From Ochrobactrum sp. CM-21-5 (GTDB taxonomy: Bacteria > Pseudomonadota > Alphaproteobacteria > Rhizobiales > Rhizobiaceae), in the NCBI RefSeq assembly GCF_014253075.1, contig NZ_JACLZJ010000001.1:372001-436000 (forward strand): a stretch of 64,000 nucleotides of DNA. The letters are read 5' to 3'. The notes below the pieces were generated by a model. The model had not been told where the DNA came from. It worked only from the letters and a program-made list of their open reading frames with translations, and did no database searches. Positions 1-10,072 of the stretch are shown piece after piece. Position 1 is the stretch's first letter. Every line of letters starts with the position of its first letter. Both the position numbers and the translations under genes were made by a program.

Positions 1-68
1 AACCATAAGATTGCAAATTGCAGTGGATATAAGCGGCGCTTTGCCGGCTGTTTGATTGGGCGATTTGC

Positions 69-794
69 ATGACGAAATTGAACGATGATCTGACCCGTCG
101 GCGTTTTCTGCTGGGCGCTGGCACAATTGTATTGACCGGAGTAGCCGGCTGTTCGCAGACGATGGACATGTCGGCGTTTCAGATGAATGTCGATCCGATG
201 TCTACCGGCGGTATCACGCCGATGCGTCCGCAGATCAGCGTCGACAGGGCGATTACCACGCCGGACGTCATGTATGCTTCCGTTCAGGAAGGTCCCTATG
301 CGCTGCCGGAAATTCCTTATCAGAAAGTGCCGAAGCAATTCCGCCGCCAGATCGTGCCCGATCCAACGGGGCAGGCGCCAGGAACCATTGTCGTCAGCCT
401 GAAGGATCATTTCCTTTACTACGTCCTGCCGGGCGGTGAGGCGCTGCGTTATGGCGTGGGGATCGGCAAGCAAGGTTTCGAATGGCAGGGGCAGGCCAAT
501 GTGCAGTACAAGAAACAGTGGCCGCGCTGGACGCCGCCGCCGGAAATGATACAGCGCAAGCCGGAACTGGAAAAATACCGCAATGGTCAGGAACCGGGAC
601 CGCAGAATCCGCTTGGTGCGCGCGCGCTCTATATTTTTCAGAATGGCCGCGACACCGGCTACCGCATCCACGGTTCGCCGGAATGGTGGTCGATCGGTCA
701 GTCCATGTCATCGGGTTGTATCCGCCTGATGAACCAGGATATCATCGATCTTTACAATCGCGTTCAGGGAAAAGCGCCGATCATCGTCGGATGA
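69..794 (+). CDS. L,D-transpeptidase (YkuD/ErfK family), putative lipoprotein
   Basis: Predicted periplasmic L,D-transpeptidase that forms 3-3 peptidoglycan cross-links or attaches proteins to peptidoglycan. The 241-residue protein opens with a twin-arginine-like stretch (TRRRFLLG) followed by a hydrophobic run and a lipobox-like VAGC, so it is probably exported and may be lipid-anchored. The YkuD catalytic block is near the C-terminus: His201 in YRIHGSPEWW and Cys217 in SSGCIRL, the family's usual His-16-Cys arrangement. The catalytic domain spans about residues 100-240. It is monocistronic as far as visible and converges with a small gene on the other strand. Rhizobiales carry many YkuD paralogs, so which paralog this is cannot be settled from sequence alone. 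Confidence 0.93.
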   Translation: MTKLNDDLTRRRFLLGAGTIVLTGVAGCSQTMDMSAFQMNVDPMSTGGITPMRPQISVDRAITTPDVMYASVQEGPYALPEIPYQKVPKQFRRQIVPDPTGQAPGTIVVSLKDHFLYYVLPGGEALRYGVGIGKQGFEWQGQANVQYKKQWPRWTPPPEMIQRKPELEKYRNGQEPGPQNPLGARALYIFQNGRDTGYRIHGSPEWWSIGQSMSSGCIRLMNQDIIDLYNRVQGKAPIIVG

Positions 795-839
795 TAGGAG
801 GTCGAAAAAAGAGAACGTGCCGCAGAACGGCAGCTCCCT

Positions 840-1052
840 CTAGCGGCGCAGCGATTTCGGCATGGCGTCGCCACGATTGACGAAATGGCGAAGCTCGGCG
901 CGAAGGTTCTCGGCGGAAGCCAGATGAATCTGGGGCGCCTGTACGACGTCGTTTTGCGCGAACTGGGTGGAAACGCCGGGCATGACAAAAGCTGCGGCAG
1001 TCAGGCCGATGGCGGCAGCAAAGCCGAGACGGCGTTCTGTTCTGGCCTTCAT
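840..1052 (-). CDS. Small secreted hypothetical protein (70 aa)
   Basis: Unrecognised 70-residue protein. Residues 1-28 look like a signal peptide (basic MKARTERR, then a hydrophobic core ending near VMPGVST), leaving a mature peptide of only about 40 residues. The start is supported by a strong AAGGAG ribosome site about eight bases upstream of the ATG. It converges with the L,D-transpeptidase gene, 45 bases away. The good ribosome site and export signal argue that it is a real gene. No function can be assigned. Confidence 0.65.
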   Translation of the reverse strand: MKARTERRLGFAAAIGLTAAAFVMPGVSTQFAQNDVVQAPQIHLASAENLRAELRHFVNRGDAMPKSLRR

Positions 1053-1129
1053 GTTCTATCTCCTTGCGCCATAAGGGCGGCGTCTTAAACTCAAAATCGG
1101 GTTCTCGCAGCAACTGCAAGCATTTCAGA

Positions 1130-1639
1130 TCAGTGAAACGTCGCGCGCTGCGTTCGATTCAAAGCGCTGTCGATGGCGTGAATCGGTATTGGCAACAAAG
1201 TCTGGCCGAAATCGGCCAGAGCATCGGCAAAATTACGGGCAGCAGCGGCCACATCGTCGCAGCGGCGTTGGCAGGCGATTGCCTCAAGACATGTATCGAG
1301 CAGCAGGGCATCCTGATTGTGGACCCCTGAAATCAGCCCCAAAGTCAGACATTCTTCCCTGCAGACATGGTGCGAATCAAAAGGGAAAGCCCGCAGCTGG
1401 CAGCTCGCGCAATGGCGTAGCACGCGGATGAAGTGTGAAAGCTCACCCACGGCGCGCTTTGCTTCCTGCGGTCCGAGCACTTCCGAATAGAGCCCCCAGG
1501 TCATTTCCCACGGGATGATCGAACCTGTCTCGAAACCGGCGGTCCAGCGACGGTAGCCTTCAAGCACCAGCTTCTCCGGCAGGCGTTCGAAATAACCTGC
1601 GCTATTGGCACCGGTCAGCTGTGAAATACGCATATTCAT
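1130..1639 (-). CDS. Conserved hypothetical protein, Cys-rich (169 aa)
   Basis: A soluble 169-residue protein of unknown function. The ATG at 1639 follows a GGGAGG ribosome site at good spacing. Residues 78-130 hold a cluster of cysteines and histidines: HCASC, then HHVCREEC, then a C-x6-C-x3-C spacing (DTCLEAIACQRRC). This could bind a metal or an Fe-S cluster, though that is inference only. There is no signal peptide and no membrane segment. It stands alone, with 440 bases of non-coding DNA upstream. The family is not recognised. Confidence 0.75.
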   Translation of the reverse strand: MNMRISQLTGANSAGYFERLPEKLVLEGYRRWTAGFETGSIIPWEMTWGLYSEVLGPQEAKRAVGELSHFIRVLRHCASCQLRAFPFDSHHVCREECLTLGLISGVHNQDALLLDTCLEAIACQRRCDDVAAAARNFADALADFGQTLLPIPIHAIDSALNRTQRATFH

Positions 1640-2081
1640 GCCCGCCTCCCTGCAACGGAGCAGACGGACATGCGGGCTTTACTCCGCTTCATGATGACGG
1701 AGCGTTCTGTTTCCCCCCGCATATTACAATATCCGGTCGGCAGGAGACGAAGCTGCCAGGGCAGGCCGTCTATACATGCGGACCGGCATTCGCCAAGACC
1801 AACCATCGGGTCCTCCAATCGAAAGGGTTCAAGGCCCAGACATCAAAGGTTGCGCAAGAATGCGCAGACCGTATAAAAGCTGCAAATTTAACTGGAGTCA
1901 ATAACTCATATTTTAAAAAGGTGATATATTTCAATAGTTTGGAATTATTCTAGATTGTAGAATTCATATTTATATTGTTTGAGCGGTAACGCAACCGCTG
2001 CGGAGGAGCGGCGGTTGCGGCAAACGGGCGCAGAATGCGCGGAGGAGAGAGTCTCCGCGTCGGCGCCCGGTGTTCCCGGAT
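1640..2081. other. Intergenic region of about 440 bp
   Basis: No convincing gene is seen. The left part is the promoter region of the Cys-rich protein. Bases 1,880-1,980 are clearly AT-rich. The right end holds two strong hairpins, described separately. A 110-codon forward reading frame starting at 1,621 crosses this segment, but it overlaps the 5' end of the reverse-strand gene, looks unlike a protein and has no good ribosome site. Confidence 0.6.
1990..2068 (-). terminator. Tandem hairpins after the copper chaperone gene
   Basis: Two inverted repeats lie just beyond the stop of the reverse-strand YcnI/PCuAC gene. At 2,027-2,068 an outer pair GGGCGC/GCGCCC encloses an inner pair CGCGGAG/CTCCGCG. 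At 1,990-2,019 the arms are CGCAACCGC/GCGGTTGCG. Neither is followed by a T-tract on the reverse strand, so they could terminate transcription or protect the 3' end of the message rather than act as classical intrinsic terminators. Confidence 0.45.
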
Positions 2082-3089
2082 TCAGTGGTGCGAATGGTTG
2101 TCTGAGTTGCCACCCGACTGGCCGCTCTGGGCAGTGACGGGGAAATCGATCTTGATCTTGCCAGCCTTTTCGAATTCCAGCGTGACAGGCACGGTATCGC
2201 CTTCCTTGTACGGCGTCTCCGGCTGGATGAACATGAGGTGATAGCCGCCGGATTTAAGCTGAACGGTTTTGCCTGCAGGCAAGTCCAGTCCGCTATCGAG
2301 CTTTCGCATCTTCATCACCTGATTTTCCATGGACATTTCATGGATTTCGGAACGTTTCACGCCTGTCGTGCTGATCGTTACCAGCTTGTCGGCGTTTTTG
2401 CCGTCATTGGCGATGGTGAGAAAGCCGCCAGCCACTTTCGCACCGGGAACCATGGCGCGCACGGATGGGCTGGTGATCACCAGATCGCCCACTTTGATCG
2501 GCATGGCCGTATGGTCCATCTGGTGGTCATGTTCGCCATGGCCTGCGTGTTCGTCGTTATCTGCTGCGGCCAGCACATGAAGCTGGGGAGCCGGGTGTTT
2601 CAGATCATGCGGATTCTGGCCGTCCTTGGGCGTTTCCGTCCATGCGACCGAAGCATCGTTTCCGCAATATTGCGTTACAGGAAAGGAGAGCGTGGCGTCC
2701 TTGTCGAGTTTGGCAAGCTGGCCCACGACGACGAACTCGTCGTAATAATCGCTTGGCAGATTGCCGTCGGTGAAGCGGACTTCCCTGACGCCGGATGTCA
2801 CATCCTTGCCGTGCACCTTGTAGCTCTCGGCATAATCGCCCTTGACGGTTTCGATCTTCCAGCCGGCCTTGGCCTGTGGTTGGACGGAAATGAAACCCTC
2901 CGGCAATTCCACTTTCACTCCGGTCGTGGCCTTGCCGTCGCAGCCATGCGGCACTCGGAAGGTTGCCTTGTAGAAACTGCCTGCCTTGGCTTCGCTTACA
3001 TCGAGCGAGGAGTGGGCACTTGCCGCGCCGGAAGAGGCACAAAGGGCTGCAAACGCGATTGCGGAGGCAAATAGACGATAGTTTTTCAT
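2082..3089 (-). CDS. Copper-handling fusion: YcnI-like (DUF1775) plus PCuAC chaperone
   Basis: Predicted periplasmic copper chaperone made of two families normally encoded separately. With the start at MKNYRLF it is 335 residues. A signal peptide is likely cut after ASA, leaving His26 as the mature N-terminus, as in YcnI copper sites. DUF1775 covers about residues 26-175 and includes the conserved HGCDG. A His/Asp-rich linker (HAGHGEHDHQMDH) follows, then a PCuAC domain at about 200-320 with its HxM and HLM ligand motifs (HEMSM, GYHLMF). The tail ends HSHH. It may deliver copper to cytochrome oxidase; that role is known for PCuAC, not shown here. An alternative ATG lies two codons upstream. 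The DUF2946-like gene lies just upstream in the same direction. Confidence 0.9.
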   Translation of the reverse strand: MKNYRLFASAIAFAALCASSGAASAHSSLDVSEAKAGSFYKATFRVPHGCDGKATTGVKVELPEGFISVQPQAKAGWKIETVKGDYAESYKVHGKDVTSGVREVRFTDGNLPSDYYDEFVVVGQLAKLDKDATLSFPVTQYCGNDASVAWTETPKDGQNPHDLKHPAPQLHVLAAADNDEHAGHGEHDHQMDHTAMPIKVGDLVITSPSVRAMVPGAKVAGGFLTIANDGKNADKLVTISTTGVKRSEIHEMSMENQVMKMRKLDSGLDLPAGKTVQLKSGGYHLMFIQPETPYKEGDTVPVTLEFEKAGKIKIDFPVTAQSGQSGGNSDNHSHH

Positions 3090-3162
3090 TGTCATAAAAC
3101 CTGAATAGTTAGGGTTGGCGCCCGGCTTCATGACGAGCGCGCTTGTTCTGAAGGATCGCTAT

Positions 3163-3534
3163 TCAGGCAACAGGCGGCGCTTGAGGCGGCGCCGAAGGGG
3201 GAAAGATCGTGCGGCGCAGGACGGGCTGCGGTGGCGCCACACCGTCAGCCATTGCGACATGCGGCGCAGCACCGGTTGAATTCGCGGGCACCGGACAGAA
3301 GAAGGAAGAGGAAATCCGGCACGCATCGCAGTCAGTTCTGTGCAAATGCCGTTCCTGCCCATGCCCATCTTTGCCGTCTCCGTGATCGGTGACGCAGAGA
3401 ACCGGGTAGCTGCCGTCAGGCAGCACATACCGGGAGAGCTGGAAATCGTCAGCAGGAGTGAGGTCAATCGGCTTATGCGCAAAAGCGACGAGCATCAGGG
3501 CCAATACGCTCATTATGCGTATTGCCAGCATCAT
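3163..3534 (-). CDS. DUF2946-like small membrane or secreted protein
   Basis: A protein of about 123 residues when started at MMLAIRIM; a start nine codons further upstream is possible. It has one N-terminal hydrophobic segment, a CDACRI motif in the middle and a Pro-rich tail (PPSAPPQAPP). This layout resembles DUF2946 proteins, which often sit beside copper or TonB-linked metal genes. It lies 73 bases upstream of the YcnI-PCuAC gene on the same strand, so co-transcription is likely and a metal-related role is a fair guess. The family call rests on the overall pattern only. Confidence 0.6.
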   Translation of the reverse strand: MMLAIRIMSVLALMLVAFAHKPIDLTPADDFQLSRYVLPDGSYPVLCVTDHGDGKDGHGQERHLHRTDCDACRISSSFFCPVPANSTGAAPHVAMADGVAPPQPVLRRTIFPPSAPPQAPPVA

Positions 3535-3738
3535 TCGCCATTGAACTGCACGTTGTTGCAACCGTCGAACTCTCGTTCATCAGAAATCACAGTATTGATA
3601 ACTAGTCCATGACGGCTATCTTTGCCAAGCGTCAAATCGTAGCTGGAACCGGGAGCGGGAGAACCGGGAAGCGAGTAGGCGAAAAACAACTCCGCTTCAT
3701 TGTATCCGCTTCTTTTTTATTCCCCCTATCCCCTTCAC

Positions 3739-4134
3739 CTACCGATAACGCCCGCCGCGCTGCAGAACCTCGATCTTGTAGCCATCGGGATCTTCGACGA
3801 AGAAGAAGCGTGCGATCTGTACGCCATCATTCTTGAAGTCCACCAGATTTCCGACTTTGAGACCGTGTTGCTTGAAGCGCGCATACTCCGCGTCGAGATC
3901 ATCGACGGCAACTGCGAGGTGACCGTATCCGTCGCCGAGATTGTATGGTTCTGTCCGGCCTTTGTTGACGGTCAGCTCAACTTCGAAGTCGGCTTCGGTG
4001 TTGCGTAGATAGACCAGCGTAAACGTCTCGAAATCAATGCGCTCGGCAATGTCGAGACCAAAGGCCTGATTGTAAAAGGTTACGGACTTTTCCTCATCGA
4101 GGACACGGATCATGGAATGAATGGCTTTTGCCAT
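3739..4134 (-). CDS. gloA: Glyoxalase I-like VOC protein (lactoylglutathione lyase)
   Basis: A 131-residue vicinal-oxygen-chelate protein, most likely lactoylglutathione lyase, which converts the methylglyoxal-glutathione hemithioacetal to S-lactoylglutathione. Both beta-alpha-beta-beta-beta modules are visible. Candidate metal ligands sit where glyoxalase I has them: His6 (AIHSMIRV), the Glu in FEVELT, the His in GYGHLAVAV and the Glu in YKIEVLQ. The length is normal for the short bacterial type. It is monocistronic and cytosolic. Other VOC enzymes share the fold, so the exact substrate is inferred. Confidence 0.88.
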   Translation of the reverse strand: MAKAIHSMIRVLDEEKSVTFYNQAFGLDIAERIDFETFTLVYLRNTEADFEVELTVNKGRTEPYNLGDGYGHLAVAVDDLDAEYARFKQHGLKVGNLVDFKNDGVQIARFFFVEDPDGYKIEVLQRGGRYR

Positions 4135-4352
4135 CGGTTACTCCGTTGCTTGGAAGAAAGGGATTTATTGAGCCAGCTCTATTGGCCTTTTGATGGAAAG
4201 CTGATTATGTCAGGACAGGATATGATGCAACAATGAAGGGAGTAGGGGAGCCTGGGAATAAGGCGGCAGGGTCGTAAGGCAGACGGGCAACAGACTTTGC
4301 CCGAAGCGCTTTCCCCGCATCTTTTGTGCCCTTGCTTCCTTAATGACATGAA

Positions 4353-5516
4353 ATGGCAAGCGTAACGCGGGAACAGGTGCTGGAGCGGCTGAAAGTTGTG
4401 ACCGGACCGGATTTCGAAAGCGATGTCGTGTCGCTCGGGCTGGTGTCGGATATCTTCATTGCCGACGGCAAGGTTTTCTTTTCCATCACGGTTCCGGCGG
4501 AGCGCGCGGATGCGCTGGAGCCGATGCGGCTTGCCGCTGAAAAGGCCGTGAAGGAAATTCCGGGTGTTTCCGGTGCGTTGGTCACGCTGACGGCTGAAAA
4601 GAAGGGCGGTCGCACCAGCGATGACGCGCCGCCGCCTCGTCCGCAGCCGCGCCCTGCGGCGCCTGCCCAGCACCGCCACCCGCCACAGCCACAACGCCCG
4701 GCGGCGAAGCCCGGTATTCCGGGCGTCGGCGCAATTATCGCTGTCGCATCCGGCAAGGGCGGCGTCGGCAAATCCACCACTGCCGTCAATCTGGCGCTGG
4801 GCCTCGCTGCCAATGGTCTGAAGGTCGGCATTCTGGATGCCGATATTTACGGCCCGTCGATGCCGCGTCTGCTTGGCATCCATGGCCGCCCTGAAACGGT
4901 CGAAGGGCGCACGCTGAAGCCGATGGAAAACTACGGCATCAAGGTGATGTCCATGGGGTTCATGGTGGATGAGGAAACACCGATGATCTGGCGTGGACCG
5001 ATGGTCATGTCGGCGCTGACGCAGATGCTGCGCGAGGTCGCCTGGGGTGAACTCGATGTGCTGGTTGTCGACATGCCGCCCGGCACCGGCGACGCGCAAC
5101 TGACCATGGCGCAGCAAGTGCCGCTGGCCGGTGCCGTCGTGGTTTCAACACCGCAGGATCTGGCCTTGATCGATGCGCGCAAGGGCCTGTCCATGTTCCG
5201 CAAAGTGGACGTGCCGCTTTTGGGTATCGTTGAAAATATGAGTTACTTCATCGCGCCTGACACGGGCGCGCGTTACGATATTTTCGGCCATGGCGGAGCG
5301 AAGAGGGAAGCCGAACGGCTGAACGTTCCGTTCCTCGGCGAAGTGCCGCTGCATATGGATGTGCGCGCTTATTCGGATAGCGGCACGCCGATCACCGTCA
5401 AGGAACCAGATAGCCAGCATGCGAAAATCTATCGCGAGATCGCCCGAAAAGTTTGGGAAAGCATGAAGGCCAGCAAGGGCGCGGGGAAGCTCGCGCCGAC
5501 AATTGTTTTCGATTAA
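4353..5516 (+). CDS. mrp: Mrp/ApbC-family P-loop ATPase, iron-sulfur carrier homolog
   Basis: A 387-residue cytosolic ATPase of the Mrp/ApbC/NBP35 group, which carries Fe-S clusters to apoproteins. Residues 1-90 form a MIP18-like (DUF59) domain and residues 95-125 a Pro/Gln/His-rich linker. The MinD-type ATPase begins at about 128 with the deviant Walker A motif GKGGVGKST. DMPPGTGD and ENMSYF are also conserved. The place where E. coli ApbC has CxxC reads FIAPDTG, and the whole protein has no cysteine at all. Fe-S carriage by its own thiols therefore looks impossible, although the name is conventional. It converges with pgm. Confidence 0.93.
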   Translation: MASVTREQVLERLKVVTGPDFESDVVSLGLVSDIFIADGKVFFSITVPAERADALEPMRLAAEKAVKEIPGVSGALVTLTAEKKGGRTSDDAPPPRPQPRPAAPAQHRHPPQPQRPAAKPGIPGVGAIIAVASGKGGVGKSTTAVNLALGLAANGLKVGILDADIYGPSMPRLLGIHGRPETVEGRTLKPMENYGIKVMSMGFMVDEETPMIWRGPMVMSALTQMLREVAWGELDVLVVDMPPGTGDAQLTMAQQVPLAGAVVVSTPQDLALIDARKGLSMFRKVDVPLLGIVENMSYFIAPDTGARYDIFGHGGAKREAERLNVPFLGEVPLHMDVRAYSDSGTPITVKEPDSQHAKIYREIARKVWESMKASKGAGKLAPTIVFD

Positions 5517-5582
5517 GAGACGAAGGGGCGAGTGAGTAGAGGATAGCGAATAAGCTTAATAGCCTGTTCCCTATTCTCCTGA

Positions 5583-7244
<1,662 letters not shown>

Positions 7245-7288
7245 CTATGCACCTTGTCGGCTTTTGTGCCCTTTGCAAGGCAGCATAA

Positions 7289-7330
7289 GCAGTTTCCGCA
7301 AAAGTGCGAAGCGGTTCCGTCCGAAACTGC
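7289..7330. repeat. Short intergenic palindrome, copy 1
   Basis: A 42-bp element with perfect 8-bp arms GCAGTTTC/GAAACTGC around a core containing AAAAGTGCGAAGCGGTT. It is one of five related elements in the window, each in non-coding DNA. It lies upstream of pgm. Confidence 0.75.
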
Positions 7331-7345
7331 GTCAAAACAAATAGG

Positions 7346-7369
7346 TAGAACGATTTCATAACCGTTCTA
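7346..7369. promoter_or_regulatory. Inverted repeat upstream of pgm
   Basis: TAGAACG and CGTTCTA form perfect 7-bp arms around a 10-base AT-rich loop. It lies between the 3' end of the ROK regulator gene and pgm. It may be a protein-binding site for pgm or a weak terminator for the regulator; there is no clear T-run. Confidence 0.35.
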
Positions 7370-7417
7370 TATCAAACTTGTTGTTTGAGAATAACAAAGC
7401 GTGTGTTTGCGTGGCGC

Positions 7418-8698
7418 TTACCCCGCATCCTTGAACAGCACGCTCTGGTCAAAGAGGTAGCGGTTTGAAAGGGGCAGACTGGCTGCTCCCATAGCTTTGG
7501 CATGAACGCCAACTCTGCCTTCTATGATTTCGGGCGCGTTCAAGCCTTGCAGATCGAGGCGCGAAAGTTCCACGCGTGTCGCTTCAACGATGCGGTGACG
7601 CACGCATTCCGGCAACCAGCCATCGATGATGGCGGCGGGGAAATCAATCACGGAGGCTGCAGCGACTGCCGCGTGCGCAAGTCCGCGTGCGGCTAGCACA
7701 ATCCATTCGTCAAGCGGAGTGTCGAAATTGTGCCAGCTTTCCGGTGAAAGCCACAAGTCGTCGGTGGAAATGTCCTGCTTTTGCAACATGCGCTCCAGCA
7801 CGAAAAGCGAAGCGGTGTCGATAAGCTGCAAGGTCGGCTGGCCGTCTTCCGCATCGCGCATCCGCATTGGCATGGAGCCGAGTGCGCCGGCATTGCCCGT
7901 GCGGCCCGGATAGAGCGTGTTGTTCAGCACCACGCCGCCGCCGATGAACGAGCCGATAAAGAAATAGACAAAATCCGTAAATTCCGGCCCGCGTCCAAAG
8001 GTCAGCTCGGCACCGCAGGCTGCCGTACCGTCATTTTGCAGAAAGACCGGAAAGGGAAGGGCCGCGCTGAAATCGCTAACCAGATCGGCGTCGAGCCAGG
8101 CATTCATGTCGCTGGCGGGCGCGCCGACTTCCTCGACCCAGTTCCAGAGTTCGAAGGGCAGGGCGATGCCAAGTCCGGCAATCCGTCCGCGCTTGTCTGC
8201 ATCGAGAGCGTCGGTGAAAGCCGTAATGCTGTCAAAGGCAAAGCGGCGGATTTCGTCCGGTATCGGCCAGCGATAGGTTATGTGGCGCCGCTCGCGGATC
8301 GCACCCAGAAAATCCATCAGGATGATTTCAGCACTGCGTCGTCCGATTTTGAGGCCGAAGGAAAAGACGCCGTCGGCGGCAAGACGCATGGGCATGGAAG
8401 GCTGGCCGACGCGCCCGCGTACGCGCTCGCCCTGCGAGATGAGGCCATCTCTTTCCAGTTCGCGGATGATGACGGAAACGGTTTGTGCCGAAAGGCCGGT
8501 CAGGCGGGCAATATCCGCCCGCGCCAGTGCGCCATGCCTGCGAACAAGAGCCAGCACCAGCCGCTCATTATAGGCGCGCACGCCGATCTGGTTCGAACCG
8601 CGATTGATGCTGGCTGCGGTTTCGGCAAATTTCTGCGGGGCCGGACCGGGATATCCCGAAAGAGCCGTAGCACCATGCTCCTGCTTTTTCCGTACCAT
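7418..8698 (-). CDS. frcR: ROK-family transcriptional regulator, probable FrcR
   Basis: A repressor-type ROK protein of 426 residues from the ATG at 8,698, which has GGGAG at good spacing; a TTG four codons upstream is less likely. An N-terminal winged helix-turn-helix (about residues 45-105, LSAQTVSVIIRELERDGL) is followed by a sugar-kinase-like ROK fold including QNDGTAACGAE. The usual ROK zinc motif CxCGxxGCxE is absent, so the sugar-sensing domain is atypical. It is transcribed divergently from frcBCAK and should control that operon, probably through the palindrome at 8,872-8,898. The name follows the Sinorhizobium frc locus. Confidence 0.85.
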   Translation of the reverse strand: MVRKKQEHGATALSGYPGPAPQKFAETAASINRGSNQIGVRAYNERLVLALVRRHGALARADIARLTGLSAQTVSVIIRELERDGLISQGERVRGRVGQPSMPMRLAADGVFSFGLKIGRRSAEIILMDFLGAIRERRHITYRWPIPDEIRRFAFDSITAFTDALDADKRGRIAGLGIALPFELWNWVEEVGAPASDMNAWLDADLVSDFSAALPFPVFLQNDGTAACGAELTFGRGPEFTDFVYFFIGSFIGGGVVLNNTLYPGRTGNAGALGSMPMRMRDAEDGQPTLQLIDTASLFVLERMLQKQDISTDDLWLSPESWHNFDTPLDEWIVLAARGLAHAAVAAASVIDFPAAIIDGWLPECVRHRIVEATRVELSRLDLQGLNAPEIIEGRVGVHAKAMGAASLPLSNRYLFDQSVLFKDAG

Positions 8699-8871
8699 GT
8701 AATCTCCCAATCAGCAGTGCTGTTCCCGCTCTGGTACCTAACCTATCCGGCGAAGGAGAAAAAGCCCTCTTTCTGAGGGATATAAAATAAAAACAAAGGC
8801 TTAAATGACGCGTAACGTGCGCTTTCTTTTCCTTTGGTTTCCCTCATTGTGCCCGAAGAGTGGCATATATC

Positions 8872-8898
8872 ATTAATAAATCAAGTGGATTTATTAAT
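8872..8898. promoter_or_regulatory. Perfect 11-bp palindrome, candidate FrcR operator
   Basis: ATTAATAAATC and GATTTATTAAT are perfect inverted arms separated by five bases, in the gap between frcR and frcB. The right arm runs into TTGACT at 8,898-8,903, a plausible -35 box, followed after 17 bases by a weak -10. A repressor bound here would block frcB transcription. AT-rich palindromes of this type suit NagC/ROK-type regulators. Confidence 0.65.
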
Positions 8899-8974
8899 TG
8901 ACTCTCCCCGTCAGCCGTGTTTTTCTTGATGCAGGCCGGGGGAAGAGGAACCGGTTTCACTCTGGGAGGAGTTC

Positions 8975-9997
8975 ATGAAGAAGACCGTTCTGTCGGCAGC
9001 TTTTGCTGCCTTTGCGTTGAGCGCTGCAGCTATACCGGCGACCGCTGCCGATGTTGGCGCATGTCTCATCACCAAGACCGATACTAATCCTTTCTTCGTC
9101 AAGATGAAGGAAGGTGCGATTGCCAAGGCCAAGGAACTGGGCGTCAACCTCAAAACCTATGCAGGCAAGATCGATGGTGATTCCGAAAGTCAGGTCGCGG
9201 CCATAGAGACCTGCATCGCCGATGGCGCCAAGGGTATTCTGATCACCGCTTCCGATACCAAGGGTATCGTGCCGACGCTGCAAAAGGCGCGGGACGCGGG
9301 CCTTCTCATCATCGCACTGGATACCCCGCTTGAACCGGCTGACGCTGCCGATGCAACCTTCGCGACCGACAACTTCCTGGCGGGCGAACTGGTCGGCAAA
9401 TGGGCCGCCGCAACGCTTGGCGACAATGCTAAGGATGCGCATGTAGCATTTTTGAACCTGACCGCATCGCAGCCGAGCGTGGACGTGCTGCGCGATCAGG
9501 GTTTCTCGGTCGGCTTCGGTATCGATCCGAAGGACAAGACCAAGCTTGGCGACGAGGACGATCCGCGCATAGCGGGCCGAGATCTTACCGACGGCAATGA
9601 GGAAGGTGGGCGCCGCGCCATGGAAAACCTTCTTCAGAAGGATCCGAACATCAATGTCGTGCATACGATCAATGAACCGGCCGCTGCCGGTGCCTATGAA
9701 GCGCTGAAGGCTGTGGGGCGCGAGAAGGATGTGCTGATCGTTTCCATCGACGGCGGCTGCCCCGGCGTGAAGAATGTCGAGGCGGGTGTGATCGGCGCGA
9801 CCTCGCAGCAATATCCGTTGCAGATGGCGGCGCTCGGCATCGAGGCGATCAAGAAATTCGCCGATACGGGTGAAAAGCCGAAGCCGACCGAAGGCAAGAC
9901 CTTCGTCGATACAGGCGTGGCTCTGGTTACCGACAAGCCTGTCGATGGCGTGCCGTCCATCGACACCAAAACCGCGCTCGACAAATGTTGGGGCTGA
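8975..9997 (+). CDS. frcB: Sugar ABC transporter, periplasmic binding protein FrcB
   Basis: Periplasmic substrate-binding protein (340 residues) of a fructose/mannose/ribose-type importer. A signal peptide is cut near residue 24 (PATAA); the mature Peripla_BP_4 fold follows, beginning [16 protein letters not shown]. Strong similarity to Sinorhizobium FrcB is evident in segments such as [16 protein letters not shown] and [13 protein letters not shown]. The start has a GGGAGGAG ribosome site. It is the first gene of frcBCAK; the next gene starts 75 bases on. High-affinity fructose uptake is the expected role; ribose or mannose are alternatives. Confidence 0.93.
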   Translation: MKKTVLSAAFAAFALSAAAIPATAADVGACLITKTDTNPFFVKMKEGAIAKAKELGVNLKTYAGKIDGDSESQVAAIETCIADGAKGILITASDTKGIVPTLQKARDAGLLIIALDTPLEPADAADATFATDNFLAGELVGKWAAATLGDNAKDAHVAFLNLTASQPSVDVLRDQGFSVGFGIDPKDKTKLGDEDDPRIAGRDLTDGNEEGGRRAMENLLQKDPNINVVHTINEPAAAGAYEALKAVGREKDVLIVSIDGGCPGVKNVEAGVIGATSQQYPLQMAALGIEAIKKFADTGEKPKPTEGKTFVDTGVALVTDKPVDGVPSIDTKTALDKCWG

Positions 9998-10072
9998 TTT
10001 CCTTTTGAGCTTCGGGTCCGGCAAATTGTCAAATTTGCCGGATCGTTTCGCATGTGAAGGCAGGAGACAGGG

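Noticed and set aside
1621-1953. 110-codon forward frame in the gap before the copper gene
   Set aside because: It starts inside a good reverse-strand gene, lacks a ribosome site and its translation resembles no protein.
8936-8974. Possible further copy of the palindrome family before frcB (AACCGGTTTCACT)
   Set aside because: Only a short piece of the core matches, no complementary arms are present, and the bases are accounted for by the frcB ribosome site region.
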